Shown here: in pieces, positions 6,817-14,676 of the stretch
Position numbering within the stretch: position 1 is the first letter of the stretch
How the letters are laid out: each line of letters opens with the position of its first letter
Origin: UMGS1696 sp045643285
GTDB taxonomy: Bacteria; Bacillota; Clostridia; Oscillospirales; CAG-272
Direction: 5' to 3'
Assembly: GCA_045643285.1 (NCBI GenBank)
Contig: JAZUKN010000058.1
Coordinates: 62,001-126,000 of the forward strand
DNA length: 64,000 nucleotides
The notes under the pieces: model-generated
Seen by the model: the letters and a program-made list of their open reading frames with translations, nothing else
Database searches by the model: none
Told to the model about the DNA's origin: nothing
Translations under genes and position numbers: made by a program

Positions 6817-8634
6817 ATGTCATTTACTCTTTTTGGGAAGCCGATTGATATTACCGAAAGTCAGAAAAACTATATGAAAATTCTGACAGATTTCAAAAAA
6901 ATGGGAAATCAGGCTATGCTTGATTTCAGGAAAGAATATGATGAAATATTCGGTCTTGTTTTCCTGAACAGCACATGGTCAGAAAAATTCAATAATACAT
7001 TCGGTAGTGAAGATTATATGGATAATATAGTCAAACGGTATGTTAAGAAAACTCGCGTGTATCTGGCAAATTACGGCATATATGATTTATCTGAGGATGC
7101 TATTTGGAATGACGGTATTCTTGGCGAAGATAACAGCATGTCTAATCTCCAATATCGTTTTGATTCATACATAGTTGATTGTATTTCAGATAATCTCGAC
7201 GACGATGTGTTTATCTCACGCTTAAAGGCTCAATTTGAGGGACAGTATTTTGCAAATTGTTTGTATAACGATATAATGTCCTTATGTCATTACGTATTAA
7301 ACTATCTCAATGATAACGAAATCGTTACTATTCAGTTTGTTTATAAAAAAGACTCTTCAGAAGCTGAGGCGATATATCAGAATCTAAGTTCATCTGATGT
7401 TGATGAAATGAAAGAATTAGAAATGTTTATTTCATCACCAGAAGCGCAATATACACCTGATGTTGTAATTTCAAACGAAAAGAAAGAAGAACTTTCTGCC
7501 AGATTATTATTGCTTGATTTCAGTAAGCAACAATACTACGAATACATATTCAAGACTTTTCCAAATGCCAGATTTGAAATAGCGGAAATAGCTGATTATG
7601 TTGGAATAGATATCTCTGAACTGATACGAAATGATATAAAAACCAAGTTCAACATCAACACTGCCACAACGGAAGAAAAAGCAAAAGCAATGTTGGAAGA
7701 ACTGATGTCTGTAATGGAGAAATATCACATCTCAGAATCATCAGTTAAAACAGAGCTTGAGAATAAGTTGGTAGACTTCGATATTCAGGCAAGAACATTT
7801 GACGGTGTTTTGTATGAAACAAGAGAACTTTGTGCACAGGCAAAAGAAGACGATAAACATTTATGTGACCTTTGCGGTGACTTAAATGCGTTAGACAAAG
7901 AAATGTGCAATAGATTATTGGTTGAAATTGCACATACGGAGTGTACCGTTGCTGTAAAAAACAAATACCTCAATCTGTTAAACGACAAGATAATCACAAT
8001 TGATAAAAAATATCTGAACAGTCTATTGGCAGAACTTAATTCTGCTGACGAAAGTGAATGTAATCTTCTAAAAGAGCAAATCAATCAATATGACGCTCAG
8101 GATGATATTAAAAAGCCATACATTGACTGTATTGATAAACGAATATACGCAATATGGGATGTTGAAGATTTTGAGAGATTCACTACGATATTCACACAAA
8201 CATCAGCTTATGATGAGGAACAGAAACGGATAAACGCTACTTTGATTCTTGAATCAGGCAGAACAGACACAAAAAACGTATTTGTTACTGCAATACGATT
8301 ATTGAATGAAGCAAACATCTTGGCGGCGGCTAAGTATGCTGTGGCAAAGGAACGCGGTTTTTTTGCATCCCTTATAAATATTGGAAAAGAAGATATTTAT
8401 AATGCCTTAACGATCAGCGGCAAGATTATTCACCCTGCCATCCAGACAGCAATAGAAACCGAAAAAACAGAAAAGAGCGGTGGCATATTAAAAGGATTGG
8501 GCTTTGGAAAGAAAAAAGCAAATGATCAGGTTCCTGCAACACCATCAGGCAGTATTAAGTTCTGCCCATCATGTGGCACAAAAATCGAGGGTTCATCTAA
8601 TTTTTGCGCCAATTGTGGAAATAAATTAAATTAA
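6817..8634 (+). CDS. Large helical protein with C-terminal zinc ribbon
   Basis: 605 residues. The body (about 1-560) is predicted mostly helical, with many Glu/Lys/Asp and no signal peptide or membrane helix. A short linker rich in Gly/Lys/Pro leads to a C-terminal zinc ribbon, FCPSCG-(x8-10)-FCANCG, of the type found at the ends of many adapter proteins. AGGAGG before the ATG. I do not recognise the body. The next gene encodes a protein with the same kind of C-terminal ribbon, suggesting that the two are partners. Codon use is AT-rich like the rest of the island. A role in defence or stress is inference from location only. Confidence 0.85.
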   Translation: MSFTLFGKPIDITESQKNYMKILTDFKKMGNQAMLDFRKEYDEIFGLVFLNSTWSEKFNNTFGSEDYMDNIVKRYVKKTRVYLANYGIYDLSEDAIWNDGILGEDNSMSNLQYRFDSYIVDCISDNLDDDVFISRLKAQFEGQYFANCLYNDIMSLCHYVLNYLNDNEIVTIQFVYKKDSSEAEAIYQNLSSSDVDEMKELEMFISSPEAQYTPDVVISNEKKEELSARLLLLDFSKQQYYEYIFKTFPNARFEIAEIADYVGIDISELIRNDIKTKFNINTATTEEKAKAMLEELMSVMEKYHISESSVKTELENKLVDFDIQARTFDGVLYETRELCAQAKEDDKHLCDLCGDLNALDKEMCNRLLVEIAHTECTVAVKNKYLNLLNDKIITIDKKYLNSLLAELNSADESECNLLKEQINQYDAQDDIKKPYIDCIDKRIYAIWDVEDFERFTTIFTQTSAYDEEQKRINATLILESGRTDTKNVFVTAIRLLNEANILAAAKYAVAKERGFFASLINIGKEDIYNALTISGKIIHPAIQTAIETEKTEKSGGILKGLGFGKKKANDQVPATPSGSIKFCPSCGTKIEGSSNFCANCGNKLN

Positions 8635-8649
8635 AGAAAGGGTTAAAAC

Positions 8650-9228
8650 ATGGGAAGACTGGAAAACACCGATCAGGTGAAGATGTTATTTTTATCAACT
8701 GATATTACTAATGTATCAGAAGTACAATCTGCAATCAAGGAGATATCTGAAAATAAAGATATTGCGGGATCGGGGAACTACTTGGAAGCTTTACGAGAGG
8801 TAACACCGGCAAACATATCAAAGGCAAGGAAATATAACAAGATGTCAAAAATAGGAAAATATCTTGGATGGATAATAATGGCTTTGTTTGCCGTCTTGAT
8901 GGCTGTTATTGATTCAGACTTTGATGATCCGATCACGACATGGTTGTCGTTAGGTTTCTGGGTAGGTGTGGGTATCCAGATATATATCGCTGTTCTGAAA
9001 AGCGCATGGAAAAAACTTACCTTAGATGGCACCGTGATTCATGGAAAAATTTTTGAATCAGCACCTTCCACTCAGACAACCGCGACTGTATCAGACAGAA
9101 GCACTTCCCAAACGTCAGAATCTGCACTAAATCAAAATGAAACAGGGAACTATACGTTTTGTAAAGAGTGCGGTCACAAAAATGCTGAGGGTGTTCAATT
9201 CTGTACTAACTGTGGCAAAAGACTGTAA
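8650..9228 (+). CDS. Membrane protein with C-terminal zinc ribbon
   Basis: 192 residues. An N-terminal soluble helical part (1-70), two membrane helices (about 74-91 and 98-117), a Ser/Thr-rich linker (130-165), and a C-terminal ribbon FCKECG-(x8)-FCTNCG. It starts 15 bases after the previous gene with AAAGGG upstream. The paired ribbons in this and the previous protein suggest a membrane-attached complex, but no family is recognised. Confidence 0.85.
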   Translation: MGRLENTDQVKMLFLSTDITNVSEVQSAIKEISENKDIAGSGNYLEALREVTPANISKARKYNKMSKIGKYLGWIIMALFAVLMAVIDSDFDDPITTWLSLGFWVGVGIQIYIAVLKSAWKKLTLDGTVIHGKIFESAPSTQTTATVSDRSTSQTSESALNQNETGNYTFCKECGHKNAEGVQFCTNCGKRL

Positions 9229-9254
9229 AACAAATAATATTATAAGGTGTGTTT

Positions 9255-9755
9255 ATGAATAAAAAGAAATTATTTTTACTTATAGCAGTAATAGCTGTAA
9301 TTTTGATTATTATTTTTTCTTGTTCCTCCGGCAAGTCCAATGCAGAAAAGGTCGCTTCTGATTATGTTAAGGCATCATATAAATGTGATACCAAAAAAAT
9401 GGCAGACTTAACAAGTGATCTTGCAATTGAGGCTTCGGGCTGTAAGTCTAAGAAATTATATGCAAATCAGATAGACTCAAAATATCAAGGTATTGCCAAA
9501 CAGATAGAAGATACCTATGGAGACAAATTCAAATTTAAGGTTAGTGTTGTTGACTCCTATGAGGATGTGTATGATTACTATGATAATGACGGAATAACTT
9601 CACTGGATGTGACTGTTGTTGTAATTAGAGCAGAACTGTCAGGCAAAAAGGAAACTTTTTTAGGGCTTGGCAGTAAAGAAGTAAACAACACAGAAAATTG
9701 GAATGTCTTTATGGTTGAAGAAAACGGTAAATGGAAAGTTCTCAGATTTAGTTGA
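9255..9755 (+). CDS. Membrane-anchored extracytoplasmic protein (possible lipoprotein)
   Basis: 166 residues starting MNKKKLFLLIAVIAVILIII followed by FSCSSGKS, a hydrophobic segment and a possible lipobox (the -1 residue is Ser). The exported part begins 'AEKVASDYVKASYKCDTKKMADLTSDL', reminiscent of NTF2-like/DUF4878 exported domains, and ends 'WNVFMVEENGKWKVLRFS'. ATG 9255 was chosen over GTG 9249 because AAGG is better spaced. It is the last gene of the four-gene unit 6647-9755. Confidence 0.75.
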   Translation: MNKKKLFLLIAVIAVILIIIFSCSSGKSNAEKVASDYVKASYKCDTKKMADLTSDLAIEASGCKSKKLYANQIDSKYQGIAKQIEDTYGDKFKFKVSVVDSYEDVYDYYDNDGITSLDVTVVVIRAELSGKKETFLGLGSKEVNNTENWNVFMVEENGKWKVLRFS

Positions 9756-9882
9756 TCGGTTCTCCTCCATTTGCCGCCTGCTGTCACGTCCCATCCACGA
9801 TACTATCACGTTACTCCAACGGAGAAAACCCTTGTGCCACAAGGTATTCCCCGCGATTCCCGTGATTTTTTGAGAAGAAGAC

Positions 9883-9918
9883 AAAAAAAGAGGAACACAC
9901 ATTTTTCCTCTTTTTTTC
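9883..9918 (+). terminator. Intrinsic terminator after the zinc-ribbon operon
   Basis: AAAAAGAGGAA pairs with TTCCTCTTTTT around an ACACACATTT loop, followed by more T. It lies 130 bases after the last gene; 9756-9882 holds nothing recognised. Confidence 0.75.
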
Positions 9919-9935
9919 TGCGATCCTATACGTCA

Positions 9936-9962
9936 GCCCCCTTGCTTTCTTAGCAAGGGGGC
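9936..9962. terminator. GC-rich hairpin between converging operons
   Basis: GCCCCCTTGC (9936-9945) pairs perfectly with GCAAGGGGGC (9953-9962). No T run on either side. It lies between converging genes and may act as a weak terminator or 3'-end stabiliser for the leftward operon. Confidence 0.5.
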
Positions 9963-9989
9963 TTGCCTTTACCGACACTGTTCCTATTC

Positions 9990-10553
9990 TCATTTCTGAG
10001 TGCCTTTTGTGCTCCCTTTTCCCTTTTCTTTACCTGTCCCTATCTCACTCACTTTGAGCTTATAGAGCGTCCAGTTCCTTACCGCCGGAGAAAGAGGATG
10101 CCGCTGCCTGATGCTGCCGTCCTTGTTGCCTATGCAGAATAGCTTGTCTTCGTATGGTTTGAGAGCTCTTAGCACCTCATCCTGTCTCATGAGGAACAGT
10201 TCGTTCTTTGCTTTTCCCACACCGGCGGCATAGACGACTGCATCGGCGTTCTTTGCTGAGGCAACAATGGCTTTGATGTTGTCGGGATCATCTTCTGCGT
10301 TTTCGAGCTCATAATCGTTGAGCGTTGAGAACAGATTGAGAATATCCACCTTGCCATAGCCCAGTCTGTTAGCGTTGTTAAGAACAAGCTGAGTAGTGGA
10401 ATCAAGCTCTATCACTCCGGCGGTACTAGGCACAAGCATGATAATAGCGAGCTTAGGTTTCTTATCATCCCATACTTTACTGAGCAGGTATCGTTTGTCT
10501 CCTTCGTCTGAATGAATAGCGGTAGTTTTGAGTATTGTTTCGTAGGTTTTCAT
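9990..10553 (-). CDS. DUF1643 domain protein
   Basis: 187 residues. 'RYLLSKVWDDKKPKLAIIMLVPSTAG' followed by 'DSTTQLVLNNANRLGYGKVDILNLFSTLND' is the pattern of DUF1643 (Arg/Trp-containing N-terminus, PSTA motif, later NLF). A basic C-terminal tail (about 170-187) follows the domain. DUF1643 proteins are small cytoplasmic proteins of unknown function often carried on mobile DNA. The gene overlaps the end of its upstream neighbour by 4 bases (ATGA), so the two are translationally coupled. Confidence 0.85.
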   Translation of the reverse strand: MKTYETILKTTAIHSDEGDKRYLLSKVWDDKKPKLAIIMLVPSTAGVIELDSTTQLVLNNANRLGYGKVDILNLFSTLNDYELENAEDDPDNIKAIVASAKNADAVVYAAGVGKAKNELFLMRQDEVLRALKPYEDKLFCIGNKDGSIRQRHPLSPAVRNWTLYKLKVSEIGTGKEKGKGSTKGTQK

Positions 10554-10981
10554 GGATAATCCTCCAATTCGTTTAATAATACTTCAGGTGCTATATCAAT
10601 CGGCATGAAGATGTCGATAGTATAGTCGTCATTCAGGATATACAGGGCTGATATGTACCCTGTCTTTCCTATTCGTGTAGCCCATTCACATGGGTGTCGG
10701 TCATAGTCAATGATCTTCTTGAACTCTGAGAGATCATTTTCGGTTTCAAGCACAATAGAATAGCCGCCTTCTTCGAGGTAGTTTCTGTCTTCCCCATACT
10801 CAGAGCCTCGTACCACAACGCCGGTCAACAGTTCTGTTATGACTTTCTCAGGGAACAGAGATTCTATTCTGCTCAATTCTTCTCGTGTGCCGATCCTGTA
10901 AAGCAATGCTTCATCCTCCTCATAAAAAGTAATAGCCCATGGATTATACGCATCCATGGGCAGTAGTAGTGTGTTGTGCAT
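10550..10981 (-). CDS. Hypothetical acidic protein
   Basis: 143 residues (148 if the GTG at 10996 is used), starting MHNTLLLPMDAYNPWAITFY. Strongly acidic with no cysteine cluster, membrane helix or recognised motif. Mixed beta-alpha character. No clear ribosome-binding site at either start. It is coupled by a 4-base overlap to the DUF1643 gene. No family recognised. Confidence 0.65.
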   Translation of the reverse strand: MHNTLLLPMDAYNPWAITFYEEDEALLYRIGTREELSRIESLFPEKVITELLTGVVVRGSEYGEDRNYLEEGGYSIVLETENDLSEFKKIIDYDRHPCEWATRIGKTGYISALYILNDDYTIDIFMPIDIAPEVLLNELEDYP

Positions 10982-11019
10982 GGATAACCCACGCACGTAT
11001 TTTCTTCAATATATAATAT

Positions 11020-11042
11020 GTAGATATTTTTTCAGTATCTAC
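11020..11042 (-). terminator. Weak hairpin between leftward genes
   Basis: GTAGATA (11020-11026) pairs with TATCTAC (11036-11042), just past the stop codon at 11047 on the minus strand; the downstream sequence is A/T-rich but has no clean T run. May reduce read-through into 10981. Confidence 0.4.
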
Positions 11043-11046
11043 GTTT

Positions 11047-11253
11047 TTAATCATCAAGGGGGAATCTCTCAGAGTCGAAGTCATGTAATAGCTTCTCAAA
11101 CTTATCTCTTTCAACAAAGATCGTATTACCCACCCAAATGGGATTCAGGTACTTGATAGCAAATTTTCTTGCTTTCTTCTTACTTATAGGCAGATACTTC
11201 TCACATATCTCAGAAATGCCCACCCATGCTCTTCTTGTGTCTTTTACTTCCAT
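11047..11253 (-). CDS. Excisionase-like DNA-binding protein (DUF6462-like)
   Basis: 68 residues. 'AWVGISEICEKYLPISKKKARKFAIKYLNPIWVGNTIFVERDKFEKLL' has the winged-helix pattern of small excisionase/MerR-like proteins, closest to DUF6462: an N-terminal helix-turn-helix and a 'GN-IFV-RDKFEKLL' end. ATG 11253 has AGGAAG upstream; an upstream TTG at 11274 is less likely. Such proteins bind DNA as recombination directionality factors or regulators. A second protein of this type is encoded at 14307, closer to the integrase, and is the better excisionase candidate. Confidence 0.7.
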   Translation of the reverse strand: MEVKDTRRAWVGISEICEKYLPISKKKARKFAIKYLNPIWVGNTIFVERDKFEKLLHDFDSERFPLDD

Positions 11254-11524
11254 TATCTTCCTCACTTTCTTCAACCTCTGTTCCTTGGAACAGCTTTGAT
11301 ATTTTTATGCAGTAACCACCAAGACCTGACTTACAGATCCTTTTACCTATTTTGACTGCCTGAGCGTGTGTAGGTGTAGGTGATACACAATAGTGATCTT
11401 CATACACTGATACCTTTGCTTTTGGCATAGCTTCCTTAACAGCTATCACGATTGTTTCTTTATAGTCGATCAGATCGACATTATCCTTGGCAGAAGAAGA
11501 CGCTAATGTGTAACTCTTCATCAT
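11210..11524 (-). CDS. Hypothetical protein, first gene of the leftward operon
   Basis: 104 residues starting MMKSYTLASSSAKDN, with AAAGGAG six bases upstream. It has a basic middle (KIGKRICKSGLGGYCIKISKLF) and a charged C-terminus, and its last 44 bases overlap the next gene in another frame. No motif recognised. It heads the leftward operon 11524-9990. Confidence 0.6.
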   Translation of the reverse strand: MMKSYTLASSSAKDNVDLIDYKETIVIAVKEAMPKAKVSVYEDHYCVSPTPTHAQAVKIGKRICKSGLGGYCIKISKLFQGTEVEESEEDNGSKRHKKSMGGHF

Positions 11525-11553
11525 TCTCACTCCTTTCATTACTTTTATTTAGA

Positions 11554-11596
11554 ATAAGGAACAGGCGGTCAGCTTCGCTGAAAGCCTGTTCCTTAT
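11554..11596 (-). promoter_or_regulatory. Nested hairpin in the leader of the leftward operon
   Basis: A perfect 13-bp stem (11554-11566 with 11584-11596) enclosing a second palindrome TCAGC-ttc-GCTGA (11569-11581). It lies 30 bases upstream of the first leftward gene and no good T run follows in that direction, so it is more likely a 5'-leader structure or protein-binding site than a terminator. Confidence 0.55.
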
Positions 11597-11599
11597 ATA

Positions 11600-11939
11600 T
11601 TTGTTAGTTATTTTTGTGCAAAAATGAGTAATTATACAGTTATTCAGAAAAAACGGTTATATTTATGAATTTTTTCTGCAAAAAAGCAAAAAGGGGGTTG
11701 TTGAAAAAGCACAAATTTCTTTACTATACCCTATAAATTTGGGGTGGATAATGGGGGTCAAGGATATACTGGGCGTTTGACACACGATTTAATTCTGGCA
11801 AGTATCGACTTGCCGAAATTGATGTCAAAAAAAGAGAAAAAATCATCAAATTGAGGCAAAATCGGCTATTTTGTTGTGATATTGCACAAAACGCTCTTTT
11901 ATTTTATAAATATTCATAGCAAATATGCCAAAATAGCTG
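11600..11939. other. AT-rich divergent control region, possible origin of the element
   Basis: About 340 bases without a gene between the leftward operon and the DUF927 operon. Holds the palindrome GGCAAGT-atcg-ACTTGCC (11797-11814) and a 9-bp inverted repeat GCTATTTTG/CAAAATAGC (11865-11873, 11929-11937) whose right arm abuts the -35 box at 11940. Such a layout fits an operator and perhaps a replication origin next to a replication ATPase, but no iterons were identified. Confidence 0.4.
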
Positions 11940-11968
11940 TTGACATTATGAACGGGATATGATATAAT
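11940..11968 (+). promoter_or_regulatory. Consensus sigma-A promoter of the DUF927 operon
   Basis: TTGACA (11940-11945), 17-bp spacer, TATAAT (11963-11968). Perfect consensus. The right arm of an inverted repeat (11929-11937) abuts the -35, suggesting repression. An AAAGGAGG at 11979-11986 has no start codon near it. Confidence 0.85.
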
Positions 11969-12049
11969 TAAAGCGTCGAAAGGAGGAACGCCCAACAAGC
12001 AGGGCAAAAAAAGAATTTTTATACAACGCAAGAAAGGAGGAAAATGAGA

Positions 12050-13717
12050 ATGTCAAGATTTGTTTCATGTAAGCCAAAAAACAACTACTTTTATGTCACT
12101 TTTCAAGTTTCAGAGAAGAAAACGGTTGAAGAGCTCTTCTGTGAAGAGTTCTCAGTCACAGATGTTGAGATTGATGTGGTCACGAAGCGGCAAAAGCTAA
12201 GGATCGCCATCAACTTTTGGGGCGAGTGGACATACATTCCTCAAGCTCTTGATCGAAGTGAACTGTTGGACGATCCAAGAAAAGTCCTATCAGAGTTTGG
12301 CTTGACGGTGGAAAATGAGCCTGTGTCTAACGAATACCTTTGTAGAATCATTAATGACCTCGAATGTGACGCACAGATCGTGTATACTCACTCATCTCTT
12401 GGTTATGCTGAGATAGATGGTGCAAGAATCTTTCTTCTCCATCATCCCATAGGTCTCTTCGATAACGATCCATACGCTTCATCTACTTATGTTGACTCAT
12501 CGGCGACTAAGTCCAAAGGTTCATTGCAAGGATGGACAGAGGGAATCTTCGATTATGTCATCGGCAACGCTCCCCTTGAGCTTGCCTTGGCGATTTCAGC
12601 CTCAGCACCGCTTGTGCCGTTGCTCCAAAGGAAAAAACGTTTAGATTTACTCCCTATGGTAGCCCTCATCGGTGATAGCACAACAGGAAAGACAACATCA
12701 CTTCGTTTGATGGCTTCACTTTGGGGTAACCCTAATGAGAACGGCGGCGTGATAGGAAACCTCAATTGCACTCAAAACGCTTTCTACGCCGCTCTTGCCA
12801 GTAAGGTGGGGCTGCCTCTGCTCATCGATGAAACTTCAACAAAAGCCGGTTTTGACTTCGATTCGCTGCTGTACCACTTGCCAACCGGCACAGAGAAAAG
12901 CCGATGTAACAACGACGGTACTGTCAAGGAAGCTAAGAAATACTCAGGAACGATCGTTTTCACAGGTGAGACTTCAATGCTCAGGCAGACAAGCGGTAAT
13001 GACGGGCTATATGCACGACTGCTAGAGTTAACTCTCACATGGACAGAAAGCGCAGATCATGCAGAGGGTTTGGTAAGGGCTATCAAAGCAAACTACGCTC
13101 AAGCGGCAACACCACTAATGATGTGGATTTTGCAAAATGAGCAGGACATAGCCGATGCTTTTGATGCCGAGCTGGAGCTAGGAAAGTTGATATATGATGA
13201 AGAATCGCTGAGCAGCGTTGAGAAAAGACTTTTGACGCAAACGGCAGTTTTCATCACTGCGGCAAGAGTTTTAAGAAGGGGGCTTTTCCTTCCTATTGAT
13301 ATTGAGGGAATCAGAAGTCTTCTCTTCGATGCAGTAAAGAAGAATACGATCGCAAGGGAGAACGACGCTTCACCTTACGATATCCTGTGTAATATGATAT
13401 CCACAAACCAGGCACGATTCCCAAACAAATACGAATTCTTCGGGAATCAGACGTATGATCCTTGGGGTGTGGAGCTTGACGACTGGTACTTTGTTTTTGT
13501 GAATAAGTTTAATGAGATGCTAGGCATAAAGGACATTCAAACTCACAACAGGGTGCTCAACCAATTACACAAAGATGGGAACATAAAGCGTTGCGGTGAC
13601 AGATACGTCGCAAGAGTCACTGGGCACGGTGGGGTGCGAGTTTCAGGCTATTACATCAAGAAAAGTCTGAAAAAAGTAGCATCGTCAAAAAATAAGGATT
13701 TCCTCATGGGATCATAA
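12050..13717 (+). CDS. DUF927 P-loop ATPase, probable replication helicase
   Basis: 555 residues from ATG 12050 (nine bases after AGGAGG; ATG 12044 is only three bases from it). The core holds a Walker A motif GDSTTGKT (about 208-215), a Walker B-like PLLIDE, and later 'GTIVFTGETSMLRQ' and 'GLYARLLELTLTW', the arrangement of DUF927, helicase-like ATPases found in plasmids, islands and phage satellites, where they likely act in DNA replication. The N-terminal 150 residues are beta-rich and unassigned; the C-terminal 120 residues may bind DNA. It is transcribed from a consensus promoter and followed by the 176-residue gene. Confidence 0.85.
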   Translation: MSRFVSCKPKNNYFYVTFQVSEKKTVEELFCEEFSVTDVEIDVVTKRQKLRIAINFWGEWTYIPQALDRSELLDDPRKVLSEFGLTVENEPVSNEYLCRIINDLECDAQIVYTHSSLGYAEIDGARIFLLHHPIGLFDNDPYASSTYVDSSATKSKGSLQGWTEGIFDYVIGNAPLELALAISASAPLVPLLQRKKRLDLLPMVALIGDSTTGKTTSLRLMASLWGNPNENGGVIGNLNCTQNAFYAALASKVGLPLLIDETSTKAGFDFDSLLYHLPTGTEKSRCNNDGTVKEAKKYSGTIVFTGETSMLRQTSGNDGLYARLLELTLTWTESADHAEGLVRAIKANYAQAATPLMMWILQNEQDIADAFDAELELGKLIYDEESLSSVEKRLLTQTAVFITAARVLRRGLFLPIDIEGIRSLLFDAVKKNTIARENDASPYDILCNMISTNQARFPNKYEFFGNQTYDPWGVELDDWYFVFVNKFNEMLGIKDIQTHNRVLNQLHKDGNIKRCGDRYVARVTGHGGVRVSGYYIKKSLKKVASSKNKDFLMGS

Positions 13718-13779
13718 CGATTAAACTCGGGATTTTATCCTGATTTAATATAAATTTTTAAGAAAGGCGGATAATTATT

Positions 13780-14310
13780 ATGATATTATCCAAATTTAAG
13801 CAACAAGTTGCGAAGGGTGAGCTCAGCGTCAACTTTAAGAAACCACAGAGCTCAAATGGTAAGTTATCCATCTCAGTCATTCGTTCTGAAGACTGTGGAA
13901 AAAGGCTGATGATATCAACCGGTATTGTCGACTATGTTGGCATCACAAGTGAAGTATTCGTTGCCCTCAACCCAGTTGAAAGAACAGTCATGATTTTCAA
14001 TCAGAAGATCTCAGGATTTGAGAGCATAGGTCGTGGTGGAAAAGTCAGCGGCAAATCGCACAAAATTTTCTACAACGCCGGTATCGTTGAAGCAATCGTT
14101 GATACTTTCAAGCTGGACTACTCAACATGTACGTCAAAGTCCTTCGATAACGTCGAGCTATTAACAGAAGAAGAAATTAAGTTTGCAGTAGTTCATATTC
14201 CCGACGCTGATACTGTATCAACCGGCTCTATCACCGAAGAAATTGAAGAAGAAATTGAAGAAATTAAAGAAGACGATTCAGCGTTTGACAGTCTTGCAGG
14301 AAGAGCATGA
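13780..14310 (+). CDS. Hypothetical protein with acidic tail
   Basis: 176 residues. The N-terminal two thirds are beta-rich with many basic residues; the C-terminus carries 'EEIEEEIEEIKEDD' (about 150-165), a strongly acidic tail often seen in single-stranded-DNA-binding or chaperone-like proteins. AAAGGCGG nine bases before ATG. Its position between the DUF927 ATPase and the excisionase suggests a replication accessory role, which is inference; no family recognised. The last four bases overlap the next gene. Confidence 0.75.
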   Translation: MILSKFKQQVAKGELSVNFKKPQSSNGKLSISVIRSEDCGKRLMISTGIVDYVGITSEVFVALNPVERTVMIFNQKISGFESIGRGGKVSGKSHKIFYNAGIVEAIVDTFKLDYSTCTSKSFDNVELLTEEEIKFAVVHIPDADTVSTGSITEEIEEEIEEIKEDDSAFDSLAGRA

Positions 14311-14504
14311 CCCTACTTACCGTTGATGATGTCGCCAAAATTTTAAAGGTATCGTATGATACAGCTCTGCTGTGGGTTAAGAACTCCGGCGTGAAGTTTG
14401 TAATGGTAGGACGACAGTACCGAGTAAAAGAAACAGAAATAGAAAAATTATTTGAAACAACTGAGAAAAAGTCCCGCTCTCACTATATAGGGCGTGGCAG
14501 ATAA
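14307..14504 (+). CDS. Excisionase-like helix-turn-helix protein
   Basis: 65 residues: 'LLTVDDVAKILKVSYDTALLWVKNSGVKFVMVGRQYRVKETEIEKLFE' is the compact MerR/excisionase fold (HTH_17 type). It overlaps the previous gene by ATGA and lies 172 bases before the integrase, the usual site for a recombination directionality factor. It likely binds DNA near the attachment site to drive excision; it could also act as a regulator. Confidence 0.85.
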   Translation: MTLLTVDDVAKILKVSYDTALLWVKNSGVKFVMVGRQYRVKETEIEKLFETTEKKSRSHYIGRGR

Positions 14505-14529
14505 GTAAAAATTTAAGGTTGATAATTAC

Positions 14530-14584
14530 GCCCCTTGAGTTAGACGATGAAACGGCATCATAACGCTCTTGGGGCTTTATTTTG
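14530..14584 (+). terminator. Terminator between excisionase and integrase
   Basis: Outer arms GCCCCTTGAG (14530-14539) and CTCTTGGGGC (14566-14575), with further pairing inside (GTTA/TAAC, GATG/CATC), followed by TTTATTTT. Separates the replication operon from the integrase. Confidence 0.8.
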
Positions 14585-14596
14585 AAATCATCTACT

Positions 14597-14623
14597 GTAA
14601 CAGATACACTAATGTATCGTTAC
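14597..14623 (+). promoter_or_regulatory. Inverted repeat upstream of the integrase
   Basis: GTAAC-GATACA pairs with TGTATC-GTTAC with a single bulged A, loop CTAA. It lies 54 bases before the integrase start and may be an operator for its promoter. Confidence 0.5.
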
Positions 14624-14676
14624 TCAGTCTATTTATATATTATTAAAGAAATATTACGAAAGGTTTGGTACTCTAC

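Noticed and set aside
11846..12031. 61-residue frame on the minus strand over the DUF927 promoter
   Set aside because: No ribosome-binding site, overlaps a consensus promoter in the other direction, and has no recognisable composition.
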